Positions 1 to 16,391 of a DNA stretch of 64,000 nucleotides are shown here, in pieces. The notes under the pieces are model-generated. The model saw only the letters and a list, made by a program, of their open reading frames with translations, did no database searches and was not told the origin of the DNA. How positions within the stretch are numbered: position 1 is the stretch's first letter; the number at the start of each line of letters is the position of its first letter. The stretch spans positions 620,001-684,000 of the forward strand of contig NZ_CP049872.1 of NCBI RefSeq assembly GCF_011302915.1, read 5' to 3'. Origin of the DNA: Thermomonas sp. HDW16. GTDB taxonomy: Bacteria > Pseudomonadota > Gammaproteobacteria > Xanthomonadales > Xanthomonadaceae. Made by a program: the position numbers and the translations under genes.

Positions 1-45
1 CCATCTTCCCGGAAAGTTTCGGCCCTGCCAGAAGTCTTTCGGCGG

Positions 46-75
46 TTGCCCCGGCATTTTCACGCCTGCTATACT
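46..75 (+). promoter_or_regulatory. predicted sigma70-type promoter of the atp operon
   Basis: TTGCCC at 46-51 and TATACT at 70-75 are separated by 18 bases and lie just upstream of the first gene of the ATP synthase operon. The -10 element is close to consensus and the -35 is weaker. This is seen by eye only. A GGAGGG further down at 90-95 is not followed by a usable start codon. Confidence 0.5.
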
Positions 76-140
76 TTTGCGGCTTCGCAGGAGGGTTTTC
101 ACGTCCTGCGGCACCGTCATCGACGCCTTGGGTTTTCCGC

Positions 141-1396
<1,256 letters not shown>

Positions 1397-1441
1397 TCCA
1401 CGTTCCACCCTTTCCTTCGTTCCATCACTTTTCACAGCTAG

Positions 1442-1741
<300 letters not shown>

Positions 1742-1756
1742 GCGGTACCGCGTTGC

Positions 1757-1784
1757 GATGCGCGCGACGGGTGTCGCGCGCATC
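1757..1784 (+). promoter_or_regulatory. perfect 12-bp hairpin between atpE and atpF
   Basis: GATGCGCGCGAC (1757-1768) pairs perfectly with GTCGCGCGCATC (1773-1784) around a GGGT loop, and no U-run follows. Its place after the high-copy c-subunit gene suggests an mRNA-stabilising or processing hairpin rather than a terminator. That role is inferred. Confidence 0.6.
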
Positions 1785-1868
1785 GGTTCCATCGTGCCGC
1801 GGCATGCCGCCGTGGCGCAGTCTTGAACGCCTCGTCCTGACGGGCGCGTTCGAATCGCAAGGTACGAC

Positions 1869-2342
1869 ATGAATCCGACCTTCATGACATTGCTGGGCCA
1901 GATGATCACGTTCGCGATCCTGATCTGGTTCACCGTCAAGTTCATCTGGCCGCCGCTGATGTCGGCGATCGAAGAACGCCAGCAGAAGATCGCCGAAGGC
2001 CTGGCCGCGGCGGACAACGCGCAGAAGAACCTGGCGCAGGCGCAGGACAAGGTCAACGAAGAGCTCAAGGCCGCGCGCAGCAAGGCCAACGAGATCATCG
2101 ACCAGGCCCACCAGCGCGCCAACCAGCTGATCGACGCGGCCAAGGCCGATGCGATCGCCGAGGGCAACCGCCAGCGTGCGCTGGCCGAGGCCGAGATCAT
2201 CGCTGCCGCCAACCGCGCCAAGGAAGACCTGCGCAAGCAGGTGTCCCTGCTCGCCGTGTCCGGTGCCGAGAAGCTGCTGAAGCGCGAGATCAATGCCAAC
2301 GACCAGAAGGCACTGATCGACGAGCTGGCCGCGCAGCTGTAA
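1869..2342 (+). CDS. atpF: F1Fo ATP synthase subunit b
   Basis: Peripheral-stalk subunit b, 157 residues (156 in E. coli). A single N-terminal membrane helix (about residues 8-28) is followed by a long charged alanine-rich helix rich in K, E, Q and A, which forms the dimeric right-handed coiled coil that links Fo to F1 through the delta subunit. The start ATG at 1869 gives the standard short periplasmic N-terminus MNPT. The gene lies 127 bases after atpE and 10 bases before atpH. Confidence 0.96.
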   Translation: MNPTFMTLLGQMITFAILIWFTVKFIWPPLMSAIEERQQKIAEGLAAADNAQKNLAQAQDKVNEELKAARSKANEIIDQAHQRANQLIDAAKADAIAEGNRQRALAEAEIIAAANRAKEDLRKQVSLLAVSGAEKLLKREINANDQKALIDELAAQL

Positions 2343-2352
2343 GGACCGGACG

Positions 2353-2880
2353 ATGAGCCAGGCCCTGACCCTCGCACGCCCCTACGCCCGCGCCGCGTTT
2401 TCGTTGGCGCGCGATGCCGGTGCGCTGCCCGCATGGTCGGACGCGCTCGCGTTCGCCGCGCGGGTGGCCGCCGACCCGCAGGTCGCGGACTTGCTCGGCA
2501 ACCCGAAGCTGACCCAGGCGGATGCCGCCACCTTGCTCGCCCCGGAAGGCGCGAACGAGTTGTTCGGCAACTTCCTCGGCCTGCTGTTCGAGAATCGCCG
2601 CCTGTCGCTGCTGCCGGAAATCGCCGGCCTGTACGACGAGCTGCGTTTCGAAGCCGAACGCGTGGTCAAGGCGAAGATCACCTCCGCCGTGGCCCTGCCG
2701 GCCAGCGAACTCGAGACCATCAAGGCCGCGCTGAAGAAGCGTTTCGGCCGTGAGGTCGAGATCGAGACCTCGGTCGATGCCGGCCTGATCGGCGGCGCGG
2801 TGATCGATGCCGGCGACGTCGTGATCGACGGCTCGGTCAAGGGCAAGCTGGGCCGCCTCGAAACGGCGCTTTCGCACTAA
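2353..2880 (+). CDS. atpH: F1Fo ATP synthase subunit delta
   Basis: Delta subunit, 175 residues (177 in E. coli), which sits on top of F1 and binds the b dimer. The N-terminal helical domain begins LARPYARAAFSLA, the usual family opening. The C-terminal part holds the conserved GGAVIDAGDVVIDGSVKGKLGRL (given in two parts: GGAVIDAGD and IDGSVKGKL), typical of delta/OSCP proteins. It lies 10 bases downstream of atpF in the standard order. Confidence 0.96.
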   Translation: MSQALTLARPYARAAFSLARDAGALPAWSDALAFAARVAADPQVADLLGNPKLTQADAATLLAPEGANELFGNFLGLLFENRRLSLLPEIAGLYDELRFEAERVVKAKITSAVALPASELETIKAALKKRFGREVEIETSVDAGLIGGAVIDAGDVVIDGSVKGKLGRLETALSH

Positions 2881-2943
2881 TTCGTTCGTAGAAACTTTTT
2901 ATTGAATCCGGTCGGCGGCAACGCCGGCACCAAGGAAACCAAG

Positions 2944-4494
<1,551 letters not shown>

Positions 4495-4556
4495 GCACCG
4501 GACGCATCCGCGCGGATCGTTGATCCGCGCCGTCGACACACGAAGAAGAGACGAGC

Positions 4557-5420
4557 ATGGCAGGCGGCAGAGAAATCAAAACCAAGATCAAGAGCGTACA
4601 GAACACCCGCAAGGTGACGCGCGCGCTCGAAATGGTCTCGGCCTCCAAGATCCGCAAGGCGCAGGACCGGATGAAGGCCTCGCGTCCGTACGCACGGGCG
4701 ATGAAGCAGCTGATCGGCCACCTGGCGCAGGCGAATTCCGAGTATCGCCACCCGTACCTGGTCGAGCGTGCGGAGATCAAGCGCGTCGGCTACGTGATCG
4801 TGTCCTCGGACCGCGGCCTGGCCGGCGGTCTGAACAACAACATGTTCCGCAAGTTGCTGGGCGAGTTCCGCCAGTGGCAGGAAAAGGGCGTCGAAGTCGA
4901 CGTGGTCACCATCGGCCAGAAGGCCTCGGTGTTCTTCCGCCGGATCAAGGTCGACATGCTGGCCTCGGTCACCCACCTGGGCGACGTGCCGCACGTCGAG
5001 CAGCTGGTCGGCGTGATCAAGGTGATGCTGGACGCGTACACCGCGGGCAAGGTCGACAAGGTGTTCCTGTCGTACAACGACTTCGTCAACACCATGACCC
5101 AGCGCGCGATGTTCGACCAGTTGCTGCCGCTGCCGGCGGCGGAGACCCAGGTCGCCAAGCACGACTGGGACTACCTGTACGAGCCGGACGCGGAGTCCGT
5201 GCTGGACCACGTGCTGACCCGTTACGTGGAATCGCTGGTGTACCAGGCGGTGCTGGAGAACGTGGCCTCCGAACATGCCGCGCGCATGGTCGCGATGAAG
5301 TCCGCGAGCGACAACGCCACCAAGATGATCGACACCCTGAACCTGATCTACAACAAGGCGCGTCAGGCGGCGATCACGCAAGAGATTTCGGAAATCGTGG
5401 GCGGTGCCGCCGCGGTGTAA
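4557..5420 (+). CDS. atpG: F1Fo ATP synthase subunit gamma
   Basis: Central rotor shaft of F1, 287 residues, the same length as in E. coli. The N-terminal helix contains the family signature [19 protein letters not shown], and the C-terminal helix contains [20 protein letters not shown], which sits inside the alpha-beta ring. The start ATG at 4557 follows an AAGAAGAGACGAGC ribosome binding region. Neighbours are atpA (63 bases upstream) and atpD (55 bases downstream). Confidence 0.97.
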   Translation: MAGGREIKTKIKSVQNTRKVTRALEMVSASKIRKAQDRMKASRPYARAMKQLIGHLAQANSEYRHPYLVERAEIKRVGYVIVSSDRGLAGGLNNNMFRKLLGEFRQWQEKGVEVDVVTIGQKASVFFRRIKVDMLASVTHLGDVPHVEQLVGVIKVMLDAYTAGKVDKVFLSYNDFVNTMTQRAMFDQLLPLPAAETQVAKHDWDYLYEPDAESVLDHVLTRYVESLVYQAVLENVASEHAARMVAMKSASDNATKMIDTLNLIYNKARQAAITQEISEIVGGAAAV

Positions 5421-5471
5421 ACCGCAGCGCAACGCTTGACCATTACAGATACAGAGTTACTACGAGGCTAG

Positions 5472-6878
<1,407 letters not shown>

Positions 6879-6914
6879 TCGGCAGCTTCGACCTCTAGCA
6901 ACCAAGGAATCACG

Positions 6915-7340
6915 ATGGCATCCACCATCCGTTGCGACATCGTCAGCGCCGAAGCCGAGATCTTCCATGGCGAGGCCGAACTGGTCGTCGCCACCGGCGA
7001 ACTCGGCGAGCTGGGCATCGCGCCCAAGCACGCGCCGCTGATCACCCGCCTCAAGCCGGGCAAGGTCGTGGTGACCGTGCCGGGCGGCGAGAAGCTGGAC
7101 TTCGCGATCTCCGGCGGCATCCTCGAGGTGCAGCCGACGGTCGTGACCGTGCTGGCCGACACCGCCGTGCGTGCGCAGGACATCGACGAAGCCGCCGTGC
7201 GCGCGGCCAAGGAAGAAGCCGAGCGCATCATCGCCCACCGTGGCGAGGCGATGGAAATCGCCGAGGCGCAGCAACGCCTGGCCGAAGTCACCGCGCAGCT
7301 GCAGGCGCTGGAGCGTTTGCGCAAGAACCTCAAGCACTGA
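6915..7340 (+). CDS. atpC: F1Fo ATP synthase subunit epsilon
   Basis: Last gene of the operon. Epsilon is 141 residues (139 in E. coli), with an N-terminal beta sandwich (motif [15 protein letters not shown]) and a C-terminal two-helix domain that can insert into F1 and inhibit ATP hydrolysis. An AAGGAATCACG ribosome binding region precedes the ATG. A strong terminator follows 25 bases after the stop. Confidence 0.97.
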   Translation: MASTIRCDIVSAEAEIFHGEAELVVATGELGELGIAPKHAPLITRLKPGKVVVTVPGGEKLDFAISGGILEVQPTVVTVLADTAVRAQDIDEAAVRAAKEEAERIIAHRGEAMEIAEAQQRLAEVTAQLQALERLRKNLKH

Positions 7341-7364
7341 GGTTTCACGCAAATCGTTGCATCG

Positions 7365-7391
7365 AAAACGCCGGCGAAAGCCGGCGTTTTT
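7365..7391 (+). terminator. rho-independent terminator of the atp operon
   Basis: AAAACGCCGGC pairs with GCCGGCGTTTT around a GAAA tetraloop and ends in a T-run, 25 bases after the atpC stop. This is a textbook terminator. Confidence 0.93.
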
Positions 7392-7415
7392 GTTTCAGGT
7401 CGCATGAAAATTCGG

Positions 7416-7486
7416 GCGGCGAGGGTGCGGGGCGTTCGCGCAGCGGCATTTCGAGGCGCGTAGCGAATGCCCCGCACCCTCGCCGC
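7416..7486. repeat. large inverted repeat between convergent atpC and GtrA genes
   Basis: The 24-base arms 7416-7439 and 7463-7486 are complementary at every position except one G-T wobble and flank a 23-base centre. The repeat sits between the atpC terminator and the end of the leftward GtrA gene. It may be a bidirectional terminator for the leftward genes or a REP-like element. No second copy was noticed in the window. Confidence 0.7.
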
Positions 7487-7491
7487 GGCGA

Positions 7492-7881
7492 TCAAGCCGC
7501 TTTTTTGTAAACCCAGTGCCGCGACAACAGGAAGCCGATGCCGCCGGTCAGCAAGTCCGCACCCGGCTTGAGCAGCTGCGCTGCGCGCAGGCCGAACATA
7601 TCGTCCAGGTGGGCGACGATCCAGGTGTTCAGCACGGTCAGCGCGATCCACATGGCGATGAAGCGCACGACCGCATGCCGCCCGACGTGGGTGTCGTCGC
7701 CGGCGAACGTCCATTTGCCGTTGAGCCAGAAGCCCAGGCAAGCGCCCGCCAGACGGCCGATCACGTTCGCCGGCTCCACCGGCATGACCCACTGGCTCAG
7801 CACCAGCATCAGCCCGTACTCGACCAGCCATTGCACGATGCCGATGACGGCGTAGGAGGTGGCGTGTCGTCGCAGGGTCAT
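7492..7881 (-). CDS. GtrA family membrane protein
   Basis: A 129-residue protein with four hydrophobic helices and the GtrA-family patterns NVIGRLAGACLGFWLNGKWTF and, at the C-terminus, FLLSRHWVYKK. GtrA proteins are thought to flip polyprenyl-phosphate-linked sugars across the inner membrane for surface glycan decoration. The ATG at 7881 overlaps the stop of the upstream glycosyltransferase gene (ATGA, 7878-7881), which supports this start over the longer frame beginning at 7911. Coupling to a membrane glycosyltransferase fits a lipid-linked sugar pathway; the sugar and acceptor are unknown. The written motif spans two adjacent blocks. Confidence 0.85.
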   Translation of the reverse strand: MTLRRHATSYAVIGIVQWLVEYGLMLVLSQWVMPVEPANVIGRLAGACLGFWLNGKWTFAGDDTHVGRHAVVRFIAMWIALTVLNTWIVAHLDDMFGLRAAQLLKPGADLLTGGIGFLLSRHWVYKKAA

Positions 7882-9872
7882 GGCTGCGCATTGTCCGGGA
7901 TGCGCCACCATTGCGCATCGCCTGCGGTTCCGGCCAGCGTCGCGCCGCTGCGTTGCATTCCGGCTCGCTGCGCCGCGGTCAGCGTATTAGGCTTGAGGAT
8001 GACGTGCGCAATGCGGTTGTCGTGCAGCAATCGTGTCCAGGCCTCCCCGCTTGCATCGCCATCGGCGCGGATGCCTGCGGCCTGCCAACGCGGCGAATAC
8101 CACAGCATGTTGCGACCACGTTGGCCGAGTTCGGCCAGCGCAACGCCGGTTCCCGGCATCAGCAAGACCTTGCCTTCGCGGGCGGCGGCATCGTGCAAGC
8201 GCGCGGCCAATGCGCGCTCGGGCACATAGCGTTCGAACAAGGGGGCATCGTGACCGCCGGCCACGATGACGCGCTTCAACGCGCCGGTGCGCAGCAGCCA
8301 ATTGGCATTGGTGGCGAAGGCCAGGTTCAGCACGCACAAAGCCCAGAACGCGGCGGTGGCGCCTCGTATCGCGGGGTAGGCGACGACGAGTGCGGGTATC
8401 GCCAGCGCCAGCGCCGGCTGCAGGTAACGCGCATATTGCAACGGCAGCAGCGGCAGCAAGATGCCGATGCCGGCAACGATCGCCAGTGCCCGCGTGCGCA
8501 CATTGCGCAAGGCCAGCACGAACACGCCAGCCAACGCGACCAGCACAAAACCGAAGCCGCCATCGAACGACTCGAAATAGTGTTCGGTATCGAAACTGAT
8601 GTCCCACAGCACGTCGGCATCCAGGCCGCCTTGCCAGCGGCCATCGTTGAAGTCGGTCGTGGCGAAATACGGCGAGCGGAAGGTCGCGTTGAGCAGAGGC
8701 AGGAACGGATTGCCAGCGATCGACCAGGCGTAGAAGTAGCTCGATCCGCCGATGACGATTGCGACCAGCGCAGCCGGTACCAGCCAGCGCCAGCGGATAT
8801 GCGCGCGATGCCGCCACGCCGCCCATGCGAGCAGCGGCAACGCGACCGCGGCATGCATGGTCTTCAGGCCGCACAGCGCACCGAACAGAACCGCGCCGGC
8901 GAATAGGCCACGCAATGAGGCCGTGCCGCCGTCACGCAACACCAGCCAGGCCAATGCCGGCAGCAGGGCCATTGCCGGCAATTCGGTCTGCATCCCGCCG
9001 ACCAGATTCATGCTCATCGGCAGGCTGCCCAGCAACGCGACGGCCCACCAGCGGCGGGTGGCGTCGCCGCCCAATGCGGTCGTCAGCGCGAACACCGCGC
9101 CTGCCGCGATCGCCAGCCACAACGCATCCAACGCGCCACGCGCCTCGCTAGCCGCCAGTACCTGGGCCACGCCATGAAGGACATCGCCACCCCAGGGTGC
9201 GAGCGCCCACACCTGCAGGGTCGGATCCATTGCGTACCGCGCGGTGTCCTGCAATTGCCAGGGCAGGCCGAGGTGGTAGGCCACGTCGTCGTACTGCATC
9301 GTCGGCAGCCACGCACCGGTGCTGGCCAGGCCAAGCAACAGGAGTGCTGCCGTGGACGCGCGCGGTGCGGCGCGCGCCGTGTCATCGAACTGTCGCCACG
9401 CGATGCGACAGGCGTCGACAATCGCGGTACGCCGCCAGGCAATCAAGCCGACGCAAGCCACTGCGTACGCTGCGCGATGATGGATCGGGAAGGGCAGCAA
9501 CCAACCCAGCGTGCCGGCGATCAGCGCCAGGCCCAACGGCAGGGCGATCGGGCCGGCGATCAGCAGGCTGCCGATGGCGATGGCGGCGGCGGCAAGCAAC
9601 GCCACTGCCAGCATCGGCATGGGGCCGGCGAATACGGTGAGTGCGGCCAGCCACACCGCCGCCAATGCCGCGGCGCGCTGCCAACCCAGCCAGCGCTGCA
9701 ACGGCCATGCCGCCGCCATCGCCAGCAAAGCCAGCAATACGTGTTCGAAGAAGCGGGGGAACGGCAACGCCTCCCACATCCGGTGCGCGACCAGGCCGAT
9801 GGCGCATGCGGCCATGCCGGCCCATAGCAGGAACGCGGGCGCCTCGCGGGAAGCACGGGAAGAAAACGACAT
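7878..9872 (-). CDS. multi-pass membrane glycosyltransferase-like protein (GT-C type)
   Basis: A 664-residue protein made almost entirely of hydrophobic helices (roughly 12 or more), with a soluble C-terminal part. After an early helix block it contains [14 protein letters not shown]. This resembles the acidic Asp-Asp motif in the first outside loop of GT-C enzymes, which use polyprenyl-phosphate sugars as donors. The frame is open to 9926, but the ATG at 9872 ([10 protein letters not shown]) just before the first membrane helix is the more natural start. It is translationally coupled to the GtrA gene, so the two probably act together on a surface glycan. The family is assigned from topology and one motif, so the exact activity is uncertain. 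Confidence 0.65.
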   Translation of the reverse strand: MSFSSRASREAPAFLLWAGMAACAIGLVAHRMWEALPFPRFFEHVLLALLAMAAAWPLQRWLGWQRAAALAAVWLAALTVFAGPMPMLAVALLAAAAIAIGSLLIAGPIALPLGLALIAGTLGWLLPFPIHHRAAYAVACVGLIAWRRTAIVDACRIAWRQFDDTARAAPRASTAALLLLGLASTGAWLPTMQYDDVAYHLGLPWQLQDTARYAMDPTLQVWALAPWGGDVLHGVAQVLAASEARGALDALWLAIAAGAVFALTTALGGDATRRWWAVALLGSLPMSMNLVGGMQTELPAMALLPALAWLVLRDGGTASLRGLFAGAVLFGALCGLKTMHAAVALPLLAWAAWRHRAHIRWRWLVPAALVAIVIGGSSYFYAWSIAGNPFLPLLNATFRSPYFATTDFNDGRWQGGLDADVLWDISFDTEHYFESFDGGFGFVLVALAGVFVLALRNVRTRALAIVAGIGILLPLLPLQYARYLQPALALAIPALVVAYPAIRGATAAFWALCVLNLAFATNANWLLRTGALKRVIVAGGHDAPLFERYVPERALAARLHDAAAREGKVLLMPGTGVALAELGQRGRNMLWYSPRWQAAGIRADGDASGEAWTRLLHDNRIAHVILKPNTLTAAQRAGMQRSGATLAGTAGDAQWWRIPDNAQP

Positions 9873-9971
9873 GCAGTGAATGCTAGGGCATGCGGCGGCG
9901 GCGTCAATTGCATGCACTCGCCGCATGCAGCGCAGCGGCTAGAATCCGGGCATTCGCCACTGGAATCCGCC

Positions 9972-11345
9972 ATGACCGCACCACTCCACGTCGTGATCCT
10001 CGCCGCCGGCGAGGGCAAGCGCATGAAATCCGCGGTGCCGAAGGTGCTGCAGAAGATCGCCGGGAGGCCGATGCTGGCGCAGGTGATCGATACCGCCCGC
10101 GCGCTGCAGCCGGCCGGCATCCACGTGGTCTATGGGCATGGCGGCGATGCAGTGCGCGCCGCATTCGCGGAGCAGGCCGACCTGCACTGGGCCGAACAGG
10201 CGCACCAGCTCGGCACCGGCCACGCGGTGCAACAGGCGATGCCGAACGTGCCCGACGACGTGCGCGTGCTGGTGCTGTATGGCGATGTGCCGCTGATCAC
10301 GTCGCATTCGCTGCAACGCCTGCTCGATGCGCCTGGCCGCTTGGCGGTGCTCGCTGCCGAATTGCCGGATCCCGCCGGTTACGGCCGCATCCTGCGCGAC
10401 CCGGAAGGCCGTGTCGCTGCCATCGTCGAACACAAGGATGCCAACGACGAGCAACGCCGCATCCACCTGGTCAATACGGGGGTGATCGCCGCGGATTCGA
10501 CCGCGCTCAAGCGCTGGCTCGTGCAGTTGCGCAACGACAACGCGCAGGGCGAGTACTACCTGACCGACGTGTTCGCCGAAGCAGCGGACGAATATTCTGC
10601 GGCGGAGATCGTGGTGGTGGCCGATCCGTTGGAAACCGAGGGCGCCAACGATCCCTGGCAGCTGGCTCAGCTCGAGCGTGCGCTACAGCTGCGGCAGGCG
10701 CGTGCATTGTGCGTCGATGGTGCGCGTCTCGCCGATCCGGCGCGCATTGATATCCGCGGCAAGGTGACGGTCGGGCGCGATGTCGAGATCGACGTCGATG
10801 TCATCTTCGAAGGCGAGGTTTCGCTGGCCGACGGCGTGCGTATCGGCCCGTTCTGCCGGATCAAGGACGCGTCGCTGGCAGTAGGCACCGAGGTGCGCGC
10901 GCATTGCGACATCGACGGCGCGCGCACCGAAGGTGCGGTGATGATCGGCCCATATGCGCGGCTGCGCCCGGGCACCGTGCTGGCCGATGGCGCCCATATC
11001 GGCAATTTCGTCGAAACCAAGAATGCGCAGATCGGCGTCGGCAGCAAGGCCAACCACCTGAGCTACCTGGGCGATGCGGTCGTGGGGGCGGGCGTCAATA
11101 TCGGTGCCGGTACCATCACCTGCAACTACGATGGCGTGAACAAGTCGACCACGACCATCGAGGACGGCGCCTTCATCGGCTCCAATTCCTCGCTGGTGGC
11201 ACCGGTCACGGTGGGCGCGGCGGCCACCATCGGTGCGGGATCGACCCTCACCAAGAATGCAGCGGCCGGCAAGTTGACCGTGGCGCGCGCGAAGCAGGTC
11301 ACGCTGGAGGGTTGGCAGCGGCCGGTGAAGAAGCCAAAAGCCTGA
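9972..11345 (+). CDS. glmU: bifunctional N-acetylglucosamine-1-phosphate uridyltransferase / glucosamine-1-phosphate acetyltransferase
   Basis: Makes UDP-GlcNAc in the cytoplasm for peptidoglycan and LPS. The 457-residue protein matches the usual 456. The N-terminal pyrophosphorylase domain opens with [14 protein letters not shown] (nucleotide binding); the C-terminal left-handed beta-helix has repeated hexapeptides and the segment [16 protein letters not shown] of the acetyltransferase site. The frame is open from 9876, but the ATG at 9972 gives the standard N-terminus. It lies 75 bases before glmS, the enzyme two steps earlier in the same pathway, in the usual pairing. Confidence 0.97.
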   Translation: MTAPLHVVILAAGEGKRMKSAVPKVLQKIAGRPMLAQVIDTARALQPAGIHVVYGHGGDAVRAAFAEQADLHWAEQAHQLGTGHAVQQAMPNVPDDVRVLVLYGDVPLITSHSLQRLLDAPGRLAVLAAELPDPAGYGRILRDPEGRVAAIVEHKDANDEQRRIHLVNTGVIAADSTALKRWLVQLRNDNAQGEYYLTDVFAEAADEYSAAEIVVVADPLETEGANDPWQLAQLERALQLRQARALCVDGARLADPARIDIRGKVTVGRDVEIDVDVIFEGEVSLADGVRIGPFCRIKDASLAVGTEVRAHCDIDGARTEGAVMIGPYARLRPGTVLADGAHIGNFVETKNAQIGVGSKANHLSYLGDAVVGAGVNIGAGTITCNYDGVNKSTTTIEDGAFIGSNSSLVAPVTVGAAATIGAGSTLTKNAAAGKLTVARAKQVTLEGWQRPVKKPKA

Positions 11346-11420
11346 ACCTAGCCGGCTTGGCACCTCCTGACTTCACGCATGGACGGTAAACTGGCGGCCT
11401 GTTCTCGAGGATGAACGCGC

Positions 11421-13253
<1,833 letters not shown>

Positions 13254-13274
13254 CGCTGCGGCGGCGCGGCGTGC

Positions 13275-13279
13275 ACTTT
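13275..13279. repeat. 5-bp target site duplication of element A, left copy (ACTTT)
   Basis: ACTTT directly precedes the TGGGG terminus of element A. The same five bases directly follow its other terminus at 30382-30386. Five-base duplications are the rule for Tn7-like transposons. Confidence 0.9.
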
Positions 13280-13348
13280 TGGGGTATGACATTAAAGTTG
13301 GTATATAAACCAAAATAGTTCAGATAGCGGACAAAATAGTTGAGATAC
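13280..13348 (+). repeat. glmS-proximal end of element A with three TnsB-type sites
   Basis: Three 17-base sites start at 13289 (degenerate), 13310 (CCAAAATAGTTCAGATA) and 13331 (ACAAAATAGTTGAGATA), exactly 21 bases apart. The last closely matches the TnsB site of Tn7 (core ACAAAATAGTTGGGAA, from memory of the published Tn7 ends). Close packing of sites is typical of the Tn7 right end. The sites lie about 40-100 bp upstream of the tnsA start, so TnsB may also repress the tns operon, as in Tn7. Confidence 0.88.
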
Positions 13349-13387
13349 TCGTGCTAGCCTCGCTTTTAAGGCGTAAGGAGAGCGCGA

Positions 13388-14206
13388 ATGGGTCAATTCA
13401 AATGGACTGACCGCCAGATCAGAGAGGGCCGGGGACAAGGTACCGGCGAGCACTACCTCCCTTGGATCCACGTGCGGGACTTCTCCTCGAAGGGGAAGGC
13501 GAGCCGGTTCAAGAGCTGGAAGAGCGGGCGGACGATCCAATGCTTCTCGGACATCGAGACGGCGTTCGCCTACCTGCTCGAGTGGTCGGACGCCATCGTC
13601 GACTACTACGAGCAGTTCCCCCTGCTACCACTCGAAGAAACCATCGAGCTGGCAGATCGCCTGGGTGTTCGGATCCCTGTGGCTAATGGTGAGCCGCGGG
13701 TGAGGACTACCGACTTTGTGATCGACTTCCAGGCGGAGGGCCAACTCCTCCGCCGAGCGCGCTCGATCAAGCCTGCGAAAGAGCTGAGTGTCCGAGCCAA
13801 GGTGCTGGCTCTGGAGCTGGAGCGGCAGTTCTGGGCGGTTAGGAGTACTGACTGGGCAATCATCACCGAAAACGAAATTCCTTGGCCAATGGCCAAGAAC
13901 ATCGAGTGGGTTCATAGCGCCAGAACGCTCGACGATCACGAGCATATCGCCACGCTTCCCTTGGCCGACATTCTGCCAGTGCTTCGCATCGCCCTAGATG
14001 CACAAGATCAGCCCTTAGCCATCGCCTGCCTGGAAGTGGATCGCAAGCTCGGACTTGAACTTGGCACGTCCTTGTTTCTGGTGAGGCACCAGTTGGCGAC
14101 AAAGGCTTGGCGCATCGATATGCACCAGGCCATTAAGACGCAGGATGTGCTGAGGCTTCATCCCGCTGAATCTGCAGACGAGTGCCTTGAGCGGGGTGTG
14201 GCATGA
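13388..14206 (+). CDS. tnsA: TnsA endonuclease, element A
   Basis: TnsA cuts the 5' strands at the transposon ends and, with TnsB, makes Tn7 transposition cut-and-paste. It has 272 residues (273 in Tn7). The restriction-enzyme-like catalytic residues are visible: Glu75 in YYEQFPL, Asp109 in TTDFVID and Lys128 in SIKPAKEL. A helical TnsC-binding C-terminal domain follows. AAGGAG lies 9 bases before the ATG. It overlaps tnsB by four bases (ATGA at 14203). The paralogue in element B (38425) has the same motifs but is clearly a different lineage. Confidence 0.95.
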   Translation: MGQFKWTDRQIREGRGQGTGEHYLPWIHVRDFSSKGKASRFKSWKSGRTIQCFSDIETAFAYLLEWSDAIVDYYEQFPLLPLEETIELADRLGVRIPVANGEPRVRTTDFVIDFQAEGQLLRRARSIKPAKELSVRAKVLALELERQFWAVRSTDWAIITENEIPWPMAKNIEWVHSARTLDDHEHIATLPLADILPVLRIALDAQDQPLAIACLEVDRKLGLELGTSLFLVRHQLATKAWRIDMHQAIKTQDVLRLHPAESADECLERGVA

Positions 14207-16383
14207 GCTCGCTGCCGGCAATAGGCATGGTCGTCCAAAGGGCTGCCTCTAAACAGGGGCCAGTGCGTCGTGAACGGATCTTGTGGCTGGATCGCGCGCA
14301 TGACACTGCGGCAACGATTGCCCTCGATGACGAAAAGGCCGTCCCTGAATTGATCTCAGCAAAGGAACTGGATCGGCTCTGGGTTAAGGGGACGCTGACG
14401 CTTTCCATCGATGAGTTCGCCCATCTGGTGACTGCTGACGTCAAGCATAAGGGCCGACGCGATAAGAACTGGCGGGCCATCAAAGCAATTGTCTCGGACG
14501 AACCGAAATGCTTTGACCGCGTTTTTCGTGCCTCGATGTTGACCGCTGCTGAGAAGACCAGCGAACGTAGCCGGAACACTTTGATTCGCGATCTGCGGCG
14601 TTATTGGCAAAGCGGTAAACAGAAAAATGCTTTAGCCACGAACTACGATCGGTCTGGCGCCGGCGGGGAACGACGAATTTCTGAAAATGGAAAGAAGCCA
14701 GGTCGAGCTTCGGTCCTGGAACGCCATGGTCATGTCGAACGAGGTCCGGCGGTAACACCGGAGACTGCCAAGCTGTTTGATATGTATCTCAAGAAATACG
14801 TCTTGAAGCTGAATCCGCAGTCGCTTCCGTATGCATTCGGAAAGCTGATCGAGGAGAAATACAGCACGACAAAACGGAGTAAAAGCGGTCGGTTGGTTAC
14901 CGAGCCACTCCCTCTGGATCGTCGACCCACACTGCGACAATTCCGGTACTACGCGAAGAAAGAGCACGGCATCAGCGCGGTCAAGAAAGCGCAAGATGGT
15001 GTTGAGGCCTATGAACAAACCATGCGCCCTGTGCTTGGCAACAGCAGCCTCGTCATGGGGCCTGGCTCGGTGTTCCAGATCGATGCGACCGAGACTGATA
15101 CCCACATGGTGAATTCGATCATGCGGGAGCGCCCGATCGGCCGGGCGACGCACTACTTCATGACCGATGCCTTCTCGGGACTGATTGGCGGCATGCATGC
15201 GGGCATCGAGTCGCCAAGCGTGTTGATGGTGCGTCAAACGCTGGCGAATACCGCCCAGTCCAAGGTCTCGTTCTGCGAGCGGTACGAGATTCCGATTGAA
15301 GATAAGGAATGGCCGTGCAGGCACTTTCCGGAATCCATCATTGCGGATCGGGGTGAGATCATCGCGAAATCAGCGGATGCCGTGGTGGATGAGCACAACC
15401 TCAAGATCACCAATCTCCCCGCGTTCCGGCCGGACTGGAAGCCCTTCGTGGAAGGGAACTTCGCCTTGGCGAACCATGTACTCCATACGCTTCCCGGGGC
15501 AATTCGCCGTACCCGCAATGAAATTCGGAAGAAGGATCCGCGGCTGGAGGCGCAACTGGATATCTTTGGGATCAATCAGATTCTCATTCAGTTTGTCCTG
15601 TACTACAACCCGTTCCATATCCTGGAGAGCCATCCGTTTGACCTCTTCGAGATTCAGCACAACATAAAGCCTCGTCCACTCGATCTATGGCAGTGGGGTG
15701 TCCTGCATCGGAGCGGCGCGCTCCGTGTGAAGTCGGAAGATGCTATCCGCATGCTGTTGTTGGAGCGCGGGGAGGCGACCGTGACGGGACATGGGTTGCG
15801 TTTTCTGGAGGCAGACTACGATTGTTCGCTGGCGCATGAGCTCGAGTGGTTCCAGAAGGCGCGCACTCAGGGACATTGGAAAGTGCAGATTTGCTTTGAC
15901 CGGCGCAACCTGGAGTTCATTTATTTGCTGCCGGAAGGCCGTAGGCCGCTGATCGCGTGCCCCATCCTTCGTCGCGACGAGCAGATGATTGGCCTGTCGC
16001 TCGAGGACATTCAGGATTATCAGAAATTCCTCGAATATCGCGATGCTCTCATGCGTGAGGAGCAGCTCGCCGGGAAGGTGAACCTCCATGCGCGCGTAGA
16101 GGACGTCGTCGAAGAGCAGCGCAAGCGTACGCGTGATCGCAAGAAAGACACGCCGCCGGTATCCAAGTCCGCGGCCACGCAGGGTGTGCGGGACTCTCGC
16201 AATGAGGAACGCGCGCGGCAGAACGCCAAGGTTCACGAGGGTGTTCAGGGGACGTCACCGGCGGCGGCTCCTTCCAATACGCAGGCCACTCAGCCGAAGG
16301 CCTCGGCTTCCACTACATCCTTGTCCGACTTTCGCGAATCGCGCGGGCTCAAGCTGCTGCGGGAGCGGCGGCAGGGAAAGTGA
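14203..16383 (+). CDS. tnsB: TnsB transposase (DDE), element A
   Basis: TnsB binds the transposon ends, cuts the 3' strands and joins them to the target. It has 726 residues (702 in Tn7). The catalytic triad is Asp294 (FQIDATETD), Asp382 (IIADRGEI) and Glu417 (PFVEGNF); the spacings of 88 and 35 residues are the same as in Tn7 TnsB. An N-terminal DNA-binding region and a C-terminal tail rich in charged, serine and alanine residues flank the core. The tail normally contacts TnsC. It is the last gene before the operon is broken by an opposing cargo block; tnsC comes 3.7 kb later. Confidence 0.96.
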   Translation: MSSLPAIGMVVQRAASKQGPVRRERILWLDRAHDTAATIALDDEKAVPELISAKELDRLWVKGTLTLSIDEFAHLVTADVKHKGRRDKNWRAIKAIVSDEPKCFDRVFRASMLTAAEKTSERSRNTLIRDLRRYWQSGKQKNALATNYDRSGAGGERRISENGKKPGRASVLERHGHVERGPAVTPETAKLFDMYLKKYVLKLNPQSLPYAFGKLIEEKYSTTKRSKSGRLVTEPLPLDRRPTLRQFRYYAKKEHGISAVKKAQDGVEAYEQTMRPVLGNSSLVMGPGSVFQIDATETDTHMVNSIMRERPIGRATHYFMTDAFSGLIGGMHAGIESPSVLMVRQTLANTAQSKVSFCERYEIPIEDKEWPCRHFPESIIADRGEIIAKSADAVVDEHNLKITNLPAFRPDWKPFVEGNFALANHVLHTLPGAIRRTRNEIRKKDPRLEAQLDIFGINQILIQFVLYYNPFHILESHPFDLFEIQHNIKPRPLDLWQWGVLHRSGALRVKSEDAIRMLLLERGEATVTGHGLRFLEADYDCSLAHELEWFQKARTQGHWKVQICFDRRNLEFIYLLPEGRRPLIACPILRRDEQMIGLSLEDIQDYQKFLEYRDALMREEQLAGKVNLHARVEDVVEEQRKRTRDRKKDTPPVSKSAATQGVRDSRNEERARQNAKVHEGVQGTSPAAAPSNTQATQPKASASTTSLSDFRESRGLKLLRERRQGK

Positions 16384-16391
16384 GATTGTTC

